This document shows positions 1-5,165 of a DNA stretch of 5,165 nt, piece after piece. The first letter of the stretch is position 1. Each line of letters begins with the position of its first letter. The stretch is from Bacteroidota bacterium (GTDB taxonomy: Bacteria; Bacteroidota; Bacteroidia; Bacteroidales; Prolixibacteraceae), in the NCBI GenBank assembly GCA_030695265.1, contig JAUYTA010000295.1, positions 1-5,165 of the forward strand, read 5' to 3'. Made by a program: the position numbers and the translations under genes. The notes below the pieces were generated by a model, which was given only the letters and a program-made list of their open reading frames with translations, was not told the origin of the DNA and did no database searches.

Positions 1-119
1 CGTTCGGTTGCTGGGCTTCCTTGAAAGGGAAGGGAGTTTAGATATTGGAAATTCTTAAAACTTTCTGATTTGCGTCAATTATTTTGATCCTGAATAGCGC
101 AAAGTCCCCCTCGGAGGAT
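1..119. other. Non-coding flank downstream of the thioredoxin gene
   Basis: I see no supportable gene here. The minus strand has no ATG in this stretch. On the plus strand one frame is open from base 2 to a TAA at 56-58 and would encode about 18 residues ending LDIGNS; this could be the tail of a convergent gene entering from the left, but I do not recognise it. Bases 16-32 can form a short imperfect hairpin (CTTCC pairing with GGAAG plus one G-T pair, five-base loop). No T-run follows it on either strand, so it is not a clear terminator. The right end merges into the GC-rich hairpin described separately. Confidence 0.4.
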
Positions 120-127
120 TTAGGGGG
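106..127. repeat. GC-rich hairpin, probable dispersed intergenic repeat
   Basis: CCCCCT at 106-111 is perfectly complementary to AGGGGG at 122-127, with a ten-base loop. The block stands out as C/G-rich in an AT-rich surrounding. It overlaps the TAA stop (120-122) of the thioredoxin gene and also encodes that protein's last two residues (Ala-Pro). From memory, closely similar strings (CCCCCTAAAT...GGGGGACTTTG read on the minus strand) recur between genes in many Bacteroidota genomes, so I infer a dispersed repeat. It could serve as a 3' stem-loop for the upstream transcript, but the bases after it on the minus strand (ACTTTGCG) lack a T-run, so a classical terminator is doubtful. Confidence 0.55.
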
Positions 128-455
128 CCTCAAACATCATCGAATATGGACGCTGGATTTCTGTCTTCAATTCATCAATGCCAAATGCCCGGCTTTTGCG
201 GATTGTTTCGCGTCCAGCAAAGAAAACGACTACTGTTGGAGCAGCAAAAACACGGTTTTGGGCAGCCAGTTCAGGTAGTTTATCTGATTCTACAAAGACC
301 ATTTTCATCAGTGGGAATGATTCAGCGACCATTTCGGAAACTTTAGGCTTCAGAACCTTGCAAACGGAGCAAATTTCAGTAGAAAAATACGCCAGTACAG
401 CATCCTGTTCGGCTAAAAGTAATTCAAATTCCTGTATGGATTGGATTGTTTCCAT
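120..455 (-). CDS. Thioredoxin family protein, CSVC active site
   Basis: A small (111 aa) single-domain thioredoxin-fold protein, expected to act in the cytoplasm because no signal peptide or membrane segment is visible. The fold pattern fits: a hydrophobic strand (AVLAYFST, residues 19-26) leads into a CxxC motif C29-S-V-C32 followed by a helix (KVLKPKV), then a strand (KMVFVESD) and the cis-proline signature A72-P73-T74 before VVVFFAG. The CSVC motif differs from the CGPC of classical thioredoxin, so redox potential and partners may differ, and no specific substrate can be named. The ATG at 455 shares its A with the TAA of the upstream CoA-binding gene (TAATG), which implies translational coupling and a shared mRNA. 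The C-terminus (FEAP) runs into a GC-rich intergenic repeat that supplies the stop codon, so the last residues are probably not conserved. The family is clear; the physiological role is not. Confidence 0.87.
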   Translation of the reverse strand: METIQSIQEFELLLAEQDAVLAYFSTEICSVCKVLKPKVSEMVAESFPLMKMVFVESDKLPELAAQNRVFAAPTVVVFFAGRETIRKSRAFGIDELKTEIQRPYSMMFEAP

Positions 456-817
456 TATTCGAATTGTCCGGTTGCCAGTAAAACCAGGGTACAGGCAATT
501 TCAGGATAAATACCGGCAGCTTTAAGCTGACTGATAAATGTTGGATTTTCGGTGCCTGGATTAAAGATCACGCGGCGCGGCTTTAAGCCAATAATATAGG
601 AATAGTATTCCGGCTGGTTTTGCGGCCCGACATACATGGTCACGGTGTCGATATTCTCAAACTGCATTTTTTCAGTATGAAAAGCAACTCCCTTGACAGA
701 ACCTTTTTTCAATCCCAACGCAATAACTTCGTGGTTGTGTGATAACAAAGCCTTAATCGCCTTGTTCGAATAACGATCGGGATTTTCGCTTGCCCCGATG
801 ACGAGTGTTTTTTTCAT
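455..817 (-). CDS. Small CoA-binding Rossmann-fold protein (CoA_binding_2 type)
   Basis: Encodes 120 aa resembling the stand-alone CoA-binding domain family (Pfam CoA_binding_2, similar to E. coli YccU), related to the nucleotide-binding domain of succinyl-CoA synthetase. The N-terminus has the beta-alpha signature TLVIGAS (residues 4-10) followed by ENPDRYSNKA; a second strand (EVIALGLKKG) follows, then VTMYVGP (59-65) and the conserved NPGTEN loop (86-91) and EIACTLVLL near the end. No catalytic residues are evident; the family is thought to bind CoA or an acyl-CoA and most members lack a defined role. I chose the ATG at 817 because MKKTLVIGAS matches the family's usual start. In-frame starts further upstream (ATG at 838, GTG at 844) lie inside an inverted repeat and would add residues encoded by it. 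There is no Shine-Dalgarno sequence; the leader is A-rich. It overlaps the thioredoxin gene by one base, suggesting the products work together or are at least made in fixed ratio. Confidence 0.85.
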   Translation of the reverse strand: MKKTLVIGASENPDRYSNKAIKALLSHNHEVIALGLKKGSVKGVAFHTEKMQFENIDTVTMYVGPQNQPEYYSYIIGLKPRRVIFNPGTENPTFISQLKAAGIYPEIACTLVLLATGQFE

Positions 818-830
818 CTTTTTTATTTTG

Positions 831-904
831 AACCACATAGGCACATAGAAAACATAGAAAACATAGTTATTATTTTTCTATGTGAACTATGTGCCTATGT
901 GGTT
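831..904. repeat. Long inverted repeat of ACATAG units
   Basis: An 18-base arm AACCACATAGGCACATAG (831-848) is repeated as its exact reverse complement at 887-904. After a 3-base mismatch the pairing resumes with ten more perfect pairs (852-861 with 874-883), leaving a 12-base loop, so the whole element folds into a hairpin of 28 pairs. Each arm is itself a direct repeat: ACATAG begins at 835, 843, 852 and 861, and CTATGT begins at 878, 887 and 895, giving an 8-9 base period. The element fills nearly all of the ispF/CoA-binding gap. It overlaps the TAA of ispF (903-905) and ends 13 bases before the ATG of the next gene. On the plus strand it is followed by ATTTTTTT, as in a terminator, but no plus-strand gene precedes it; on the minus strand no T-run follows. 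From memory, similar CCACATAGGCACATAG strings occur between genes in many environmental bacteria, so I infer a dispersed, possibly mobile repeat. Confidence 0.85.
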
Positions 905-1394
905 ATTTTTTTACAATATCCGAAATAAGTAATACAACTGCATGTACCGAAATTCCTTCTTCCCTGCCCTCGAAACCCAATTCTTCGGTGGTGGTTGCTT
1001 TGATTGAAACAGCATCGACATCTATCCCAAGAATTCGGGCAATGGTTTCTTCCATTTCAGGAATAAACAGTTTGAGTTTGGGTTGTTGTGCAGCCACGGT
1101 TATATCCAGGTTTCCGACCCGGTAGTTTTTTGTCGCAATCAGTTCATTGGTTTTTGTTAGCAAAATCTTGCTGTCAATGTTTTTGTAGTCTGAAGAAGTA
1201 TCAGGAAAGTGTCTCCCGATATCACCCATTTTAGCTGCACCCAACATTGCATCGCACAAGGCATGAAGCAACACATCTCCATCGGAATGGGCAACAGTTC
1301 CTTTGCTGTGAGGAATCAGAACACCGCCTAACCACAAGGTCTCGCCCTCAGCTAAACGGTGTACATCGTATCCGTAACCTATCCGGAAATTCAT
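903..1394 (-). CDS. ispF: 2-C-methyl-D-erythritol 2,4-cyclodiphosphate synthase
   Basis: IspF is a cytoplasmic enzyme of the MEP (non-mevalonate) isoprenoid pathway. It converts 4-diphosphocytidyl-2-C-methyl-D-erythritol 2-phosphate to 2-C-methyl-D-erythritol 2,4-cyclodiphosphate with release of CMP, normally as a homotrimer using zinc or another divalent metal. The 163 aa length is typical. Key features are visible: GYGYDVH near the N-terminus with metal ligands D10 and H12, the AHSDGDVLLHAL block with the third ligand H44, the DIGRHFPDT loop (58-66), and the KATTTEELGFEGREEG block (132-147) that contributes to the cytidine-binding and active site at the subunit interface. All expected catalytic residues appear intact. 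The ATG at 1394 lies 4 bases after the stop of porV, so ispF is almost certainly co-transcribed with porV and probably depends on its promoter. Its TAA lies inside the downstream inverted repeat. Adjacency of porU, porV and ispF is, from memory, also seen in Porphyromonas gingivalis. Confidence 0.97.
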   Translation of the reverse strand: MNFRIGYGYDVHRLAEGETLWLGGVLIPHSKGTVAHSDGDVLLHALCDAMLGAAKMGDIGRHFPDTSSDYKNIDSKILLTKTNELIATKNYRVGNLDITVAAQQPKLKLFIPEMEETIARILGIDVDAVSIKATTTEELGFEGREEGISVHAVVLLISDIVKK

Positions 1395-1398
1395 ATTG

Positions 1399-2526
1399 TT
1401 ATCGTCTCTGTTTGTTAAACGCTTCGAAGTCGAATGACAATGTAAACCGAAGGGTATTATCGAGTGGATTATTTTGCGCCATAGAAATTAAGTATGAAAA
1501 ATCCAGAGCAAAAACGTTCATCTTTAAACCAGCTCCAACGGTAGCGTATTTTCTGTTTCCTTTATAAGCATCTTCGTGATTATACCCAGCGCGGATTGTA
1601 AACTGTTTGTTATATACATATTCGGCACCGGCCGAGAGACTAACTTCCTGCAACTCTTCTTTCATTCCGCCAGGAGCATCGGAGAAAGATTGAAACATGC
1701 CTGCGATTACCGATGTTCCGCTATATTCTTCATAAGCTTCATCGGCGTTAGGCGTTTTAACCAATAATTTGTTGGCATCGACATATATCGCAAAAACATT
1801 ATATTTATCAATTTCTGTTTTATAACCAACTCCCAATCTAAGATTTGTAGGTATAAAATCTTTTGTATTTCCTTTATTGTAGGTGATTTTAGATCCAATA
1901 TTTGAAATATTGATACCCGCCGAAAGCAGACTATTTTTTCGGTTTGCACGAATTTCTTTCTGATAATAAAATGCAACATCCGAAGCATAAGCAAATCCGG
2001 GATACCAACCTTCACTCATCAAAGCAAAATCAGAATTGATGATTCTTAAAGCAACACTACCAGAAAAATTTTCAGACAATAAACGGGTATAGGCAACATC
2101 CACAGAGAATTCATTCGGACTTGATTGCCCCATACTACTGCCATCATCATAAGTCAGGAATATTTCACCCAAAGAAAAATAGTTCAACGAAGCACTGATC
2201 GTCTGCACATCGTCAAGACGTTTGTAAAAGGCAAGCGACGAAAGACCAATATCAGTTACAAGTCTCCTTAACCACGGGGTATATGATATTCCAATACCCA
2301 TATCTTCTTCAATAAAAGCATATTTAGCCGGGTTCCAGTGTTGCGAAAATAAATCAGGAGCACTTGCAGCTCCTACATCTCCTTTTCCACCTGCAATTGC
2401 ATCAGGGCCAATTGTTAGAAATGGAACACCAGTTGTTATTGCATTAATTTTATCTTGTGCATCGGCATATTGTACAAACAAAACTAATAAAAGAACTACA
2501 GTCAATAATACGTTTAACTTCTTCAT
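1399..2526 (-). CDS. porV: Type IX secretion system outer-membrane protein PorV (LptO)
   Basis: Encodes 375 aa of the PorV family, a FadL-like outer-membrane beta-barrel. In the T9SS, PorV receives cargo leaving the SprA translocon, and it also holds the sortase PorU in the surface attachment complex. A signal peptide is clear: MKK, a hydrophobic core (VLLTVVLLLVLFV) and a probable cleavage site ADA|Q after residue 23. Just after it is the family's N-terminal signature: GVPFLTIGPDA, AGGKGDVGAA and QHWNPAKYAF (about residues 33-72). The rest is a series of alternating amphipathic strands (for example SVALRIINSDFA, LRLGVGYKTE, LSAGAEYVYN, FTIRAGYNHE) ending in an aromatic strand (LRFTLSFDFEAF), as expected of a barrel. 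The start is the ATG at 2526; an in-frame TTG at 2541 would add five residues before MKK and lies in the leader. Directly downstream of porU and upstream of ispF. A promoter in the gap suggests expression independent of porU. Confidence 0.95.
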   Translation of the reverse strand: MKKLNVLLTVVLLLVLFVQYADAQDKINAITTGVPFLTIGPDAIAGGKGDVGAASAPDLFSQHWNPAKYAFIEEDMGIGISYTPWLRRLVTDIGLSSLAFYKRLDDVQTISASLNYFSLGEIFLTYDDGSSMGQSSPNEFSVDVAYTRLLSENFSGSVALRIINSDFALMSEGWYPGFAYASDVAFYYQKEIRANRKNSLLSAGINISNIGSKITYNKGNTKDFIPTNLRLGVGYKTEIDKYNVFAIYVDANKLLVKTPNADEAYEEYSGTSVIAGMFQSFSDAPGGMKEELQEVSLSAGAEYVYNKQFTIRAGYNHEDAYKGNRKYATVGAGLKMNVFALDFSYLISMAQNNPLDNTLRFTLSFDFEAFNKQRR

Positions 2527-2554
2527 ATTTAAATTGGTCAAAATTTTGAATTTG

Positions 2555-2585
2555 CAAATATAGGGCTTTGTTGAGGAGTAGCAAC
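2555..2585 (-). promoter_or_regulatory. Bacteroidota-type promoter for porV-ispF
   Basis: Read on the minus strand, GTTG (2585-2582) is followed after 19 bases by TATATTTG (2562-2555). This matches the Bacteroidota housekeeping promoter pattern of a -33 TTG box and a -7 TAnnTTTG box with about 19 bases between them. The start of transcription would fall near 2548, giving a leader of roughly 20 A/T-rich bases before the porV ATG, typical of this phylum, where Shine-Dalgarno sequences are often absent. The remaining bases of the porU-porV gap (2586-2657) show no strong stem-loop with a T-run, so read-through from porU remains possible. Confidence 0.62.
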
Positions 2586-2657
2586 CTTTGACAACTCAAA
2601 TTGCTAAACGGACTTTCTCCTGAAATAGTATTGAAAATTTCGGTACTTCTTCATTAT

Positions 2658-5165
2658 TTAGCGATATACATATACCAATCTTCCCGATGCACTGCCTGTT
2701 TTTCCATCAATTGTTGCTGTCACCCGGTAGATATAAACACCCGGTGTCATTTTCACAAGCCTCGGGGAAGGAGTCCATTCAAACGGAAGGCTTTCGGTTC
2801 CCTGCGAACCAACTTTCCTTTGAAGCATGTCAATACGTGTTCCTGAAGTCTGGAAAACTTCAAGCGTTACATCAAAAGTTTCGTCAGGTTGATTGTGCGT
2901 GAAAGCAAAACTGGTTTTGTCCTGCACCGGATTTGGAAAACAATATAAGTTTTCAATTCGCAGGTCGTCCTTCACCACGAAATTAATTTCCACTTCCGAA
3001 GAATTATTCAACACGTCCCAAACTTTCACAGTCAATGTATGATTTCCTTCGGCCAGATTACTCAACGGAAAAATAATTTTGCCACTGGTATAACTATTTT
3101 TATCGTATTGAAAAAAATCATTCAGCACCATTACATTTGAATAATCGCCATCGAGAACAGCAGTGATATCGTGCCCGATTCCGGTTCCTGCCGTATTGAT
3201 GCCGTTTTCATCAGTAATATTGGCAATCAAAACAGAACTGGCACTCACCTTCCCTCCGTCTTTAAACGATTCCGTATTCAGGAACAAATTAATTTCCGGC
3301 CCTTTTGAATCCGAAATTGAATTACCGGATGAACCGCCCACATAAAAACCATCGAAAGATCCATGGGCATCCATTGTCTCATTGTAGGCATAGTAAAGAA
3401 TTTTGCCTTTTCCCAGCTTAAATGAAATGTCTTTTGGCACAAAAAAGGAAAACTCAAACTCACCGTTTACAACGCTTGCCAGGCCTTTGTATATAATGTT
3501 GTTCTGCATCGTATAATTCATTGGTATTTCTCCTGAATTTCCCAGTGTTTTTACCTGCATGGCTTTGTCGTAAACGGTTGGAATAATTTCGCCATTAAAC
3601 GAAGTCATCTTTGCCCCATTGTTATCGGCAACAAAACCTTTGATCGTAACAACTGTAAGCGATCCGATAGTATCAGTTTGTACAACAACATCTTTACCAT
3701 TGATAGTGCTTGTTTTTACCTGAAAATCGGGATATGCCAACCGCAAGGCAGGATCGCCAAGCAAAGTAAAATTAAGCTGATTGATGCCAGTATTGGCAGT
3801 TGCCTTTGCCAGCCGCATCACATCGCCCATCCGAAGGTGATTGCCTTGCTCATCTTTCTCGAAAATATACCTGAAAAACTGGCGGTTAAGAATGAAATTA
3901 GCACCGGAATAAACCAGCCGGGTAGTTGAAAAAAGGCCAACCCCACCACCTATCGGATTAAAAAGGATGTGCTCACCTGCTGAGGTTTCATTATCATCGA
4001 AACGGCTGAATTCGCAGGTAGCAGTTACGAAAATCGGCAGGCGTCTGGAATTGCTCCAGGAGTTGATGGCCCCAACATCCAGAACATTTTCATCTGCCAG
4101 GTTTTTGGCATTGGCATGTCCGGTATAATTCATTACCAGAGTGCCTTGCTTAACCCTGTTATTGATGGCAGCCGTAACATCCGGATACTTTTCACCCCCT
4201 GAAGTTGAAATCTGCCGGTAAGCGTCAAAGTAAATTTTATCGGTATAAAAAGCCGGATAGTTAGTATTTACCAAATTTGCAAGTTGCTCCGACTGCCACA
4301 TGTGGGTACTGTTATCTTCGTCATCACCAATAAATGTCACCACATTTCGCCAGTTTCCCATCGTTTCCTGAAGCCGGTAATTTTTTATTTTATCCAATAC
4401 AATTTCAGCTTCATCTTTGGTGCGCGCTGGTATCCGTCCAATTCCAAGGTCAATAATCCCAGTAGAACCGCCTTCATTTTCGTCGAGCATCACAAAAAAA
4501 TCATCGGTAACAAACGACTCAACAGGCGAAAGAGAATTAACCGACTGATAGGTTGGTATAAAATTCAGGTTTTTGCCCTGAACATTTCTGTTGTCAAAGG
4601 TGCCATCACCCAACAATAAAATATATTTCAACGTTTTCTTTCCTGATTGATTTCCGCGGTCGTAGCGCATCCTGAAATAATTGCGAAATCCCGACGGATC
4701 TGGCAGACCGCCTGAAAACTCATTGTAAATTACTTCTGGAGTAACTACCTGTATGGTCATTTGATCGCTGGTGCGATGGAATTCGGCCAATTCGTTGGCA
4801 ACATTTAAAAAGCCGGGATGTGCAACAATAATCATTTCAGATAAATCGCCAGCATGTAAATTCTGATTTGCAATCTCGCCAACCAATTCAGGTACCGGAA
4901 TGGTTGTTCCTGAAGGGTTAAAAGCCACGTACTCCATCATGAGCGGTGAATTCGACTTAAATTTCATTTGGCTGCCAGCAAAACCTGCAGGCATTTCAAC
5001 CATCTGATGAAGGTTGGTTACATCAAATATTTTCAATCCCGAAGTGGCGCCTGAGAGTACAAATTCTGAAATCTGAGCTGCGCCTTCAGCACCCCTTCCC
5101 CTAAAATAAGTGATATCGCCAGCCATATTCAAAGTACTTTGGTAATTGACAGAGATATAGTCAAG
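2658..5165 (-). CDS. porU: Type IX secretion system sortase PorU (C25 peptidase), N-terminus missing
   Basis: The frame is open to the window edge, so only the C-terminal 835 residues are seen (numbered here from the codon at 5165); the family usually exceeds 1,100 residues. A TTG at 5132 is in-frame but internal. PorU is the cell-surface cysteine endopeptidase that removes the C-terminal signal of T9SS cargo and joins the new end to lipopolysaccharide. The gingipain-like C25 domain spans roughly residues 105-480: LLLGDGTFD (183-191), GRIPAR (243-248), the catalytic histidine H350 in NYTGHA, and the catalytic cysteine C384 in VTATCEF. The 34-residue spacing fits the C25 family (33 in RgpB). 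LLGDPALRL (468-476) closes the domain. Beta-sandwich, Ig-like segments follow (about 490-735). The end resembles a type A T9SS C-terminal domain, with FPNPV (743-747) and GVYIYRV (809-815), which in PorU is kept and used for docking to PorV. The unusual point is GHA in place of the commoner GHG after the catalytic histidine. Confidence 0.95.
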   Translation of the reverse strand, partial: LDYISVNYQSTLNMAGDITYFRGRGAEGAAQISEFVLSGATSGLKIFDVTNLHQMVEMPAGFAGSQMKFKSNSPLMMEYVAFNPSGTTIPVPELVGEIANQNLHAGDLSEMIIVAHPGFLNVANELAEFHRTSDQMTIQVVTPEVIYNEFSGGLPDPSGFRNYFRMRYDRGNQSGKKTLKYILLLGDGTFDNRNVQGKNLNFIPTYQSVNSLSPVESFVTDDFFVMLDENEGGSTGIIDLGIGRIPARTKDEAEIVLDKIKNYRLQETMGNWRNVVTFIGDDEDNSTHMWQSEQLANLVNTNYPAFYTDKIYFDAYRQISTSGGEKYPDVTAAINNRVKQGTLVMNYTGHANAKNLADENVLDVGAINSWSNSRRLPIFVTATCEFSRFDDNETSAGEHILFNPIGGGVGLFSTTRLVYSGANFILNRQFFRYIFEKDEQGNHLRMGDVMRLAKATANTGINQLNFTLLGDPALRLAYPDFQVKTSTINGKDVVVQTDTIGSLTVVTIKGFVADNNGAKMTSFNGEIIPTVYDKAMQVKTLGNSGEIPMNYTMQNNIIYKGLASVVNGEFEFSFFVPKDISFKLGKGKILYYAYNETMDAHGSFDGFYVGGSSGNSISDSKGPEINLFLNTESFKDGGKVSASSVLIANITDENGINTAGTGIGHDITAVLDGDYSNVMVLNDFFQYDKNSYTSGKIIFPLSNLAEGNHTLTVKVWDVLNNSSEVEINFVVKDDLRIENLYCFPNPVQDKTSFAFTHNQPDETFDVTLEVFQTSGTRIDMLQRKVGSQGTESLPFEWTPSPRLVKMTPGVYIYRVTATIDGKTGSASGRLVYVYR

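Noticed and set aside
2..58. Possible tail of a convergent plus-strand gene
   Set aside because: Only about 18 codons are visible, with no recognisable homology, so it cannot be supported as a gene.
178..525. Plus-strand open frame of 115 codons
   Set aside because: It is antisense to the thioredoxin gene and the end of the CoA-binding gene, both of which have clear family motifs; the product is Ser/Thr-rich without domain features.
835..900. Possible CRISPR-like array from the regular ACATAG units
   Set aside because: Units are only 6 bases with 2-3 base spacers and invert across a centre; repeat and spacer lengths are far too short for CRISPR and no cas genes are present.
831..911. Hairpin plus T-run (ATTTTTTT) as a plus-strand terminator
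   Set aside because: No plus-strand gene precedes it and the T-run is the Lys codons at the ispF C-terminus read in reverse; the hairpin is better explained as a repeat element.
1247..1567. Plus-strand open frame of 106 codons across the ispF/porV junction
   Set aside because: Antisense to the ispF active-site block and the porV C-terminus; no motif or plausible start context.
1707..2015. Minus-strand open frame of 102 codons inside porV
   Set aside because: It sits in another frame within the porV barrel region, whose continuous frame is supported by signal peptide and family signature; there is no sign of a frameshift in porV.
2596..2640. Possible porU terminator in the porU-porV gap
   Set aside because: Only a weak five-pair stem (GAAAT/ATTTC) without a following T-run was found.
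4284..4619. Plus-strand open frame of 111 codons opposite porU
   Set aside because: It lies wholly antisense to the well-conserved C25 domain of porU, has no recognisable motif and low-complexity basic composition, so it is a shadow frame.

Overview
The window is chromosomal DNA from a member of the Bacteroidota, most likely class Bacteroidia. The evidence is a type IX secretion system (T9SS) gene pair of the PorU/PorV type, a Bacteroidota-style promoter (TTG, 19 bases, TATATTTG), A-rich leaders without Shine-Dalgarno sequences, and AT-leaning base composition. Placement in Marinilabiliales/Prolixibacteraceae is only an impression from protein style. All five genes lie on the minus strand, so transcription runs from high to low coordinates.

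In transcription order: (1) porU, the T9SS C25-family sortase, enters from beyond base 5165, so its N-terminus is missing; it ends at 2658. (2) A 131-base gap to the chosen porV start contains a good promoter for the next gene. (3) porV (2526-1399) encodes an outer-membrane beta-barrel that anchors PorU and shuttles cargo. (4) ispF (1394-903), a MEP isoprenoid pathway enzyme, starts 4 bases after porV ends. (5) An 85-base gap is almost filled by a long inverted repeat built from ACATAG units. (6) A small CoA-binding Rossmann protein (817-455) overlaps by one base (TAATG) with (7) a small thioredoxin-like protein with a CSVC active site (455-120). (8) A GC-rich hairpin repeat covers the stop codon of the thioredoxin gene. 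The last ~105 bases contain no recognisable gene.

Functionally, PorU and PorV form part of the outer-membrane attachment complex that cleaves the C-terminal signal of T9SS cargo and links the cargo to lipopolysaccharide. IspF makes a precursor of isoprenoids, including the undecaprenyl carrier used for surface polysaccharide, which gives a plausible but unproven reason for its linkage to porV. The CoA-binding/thioredoxin pair looks translationally coupled; its role is unknown. I did not find a convincing new system. The most unusual features are the two intergenic repeats, each of which overlaps the stop codon of the gene before it, and a GHA instead of GHG motif at the catalytic histidine of PorU.
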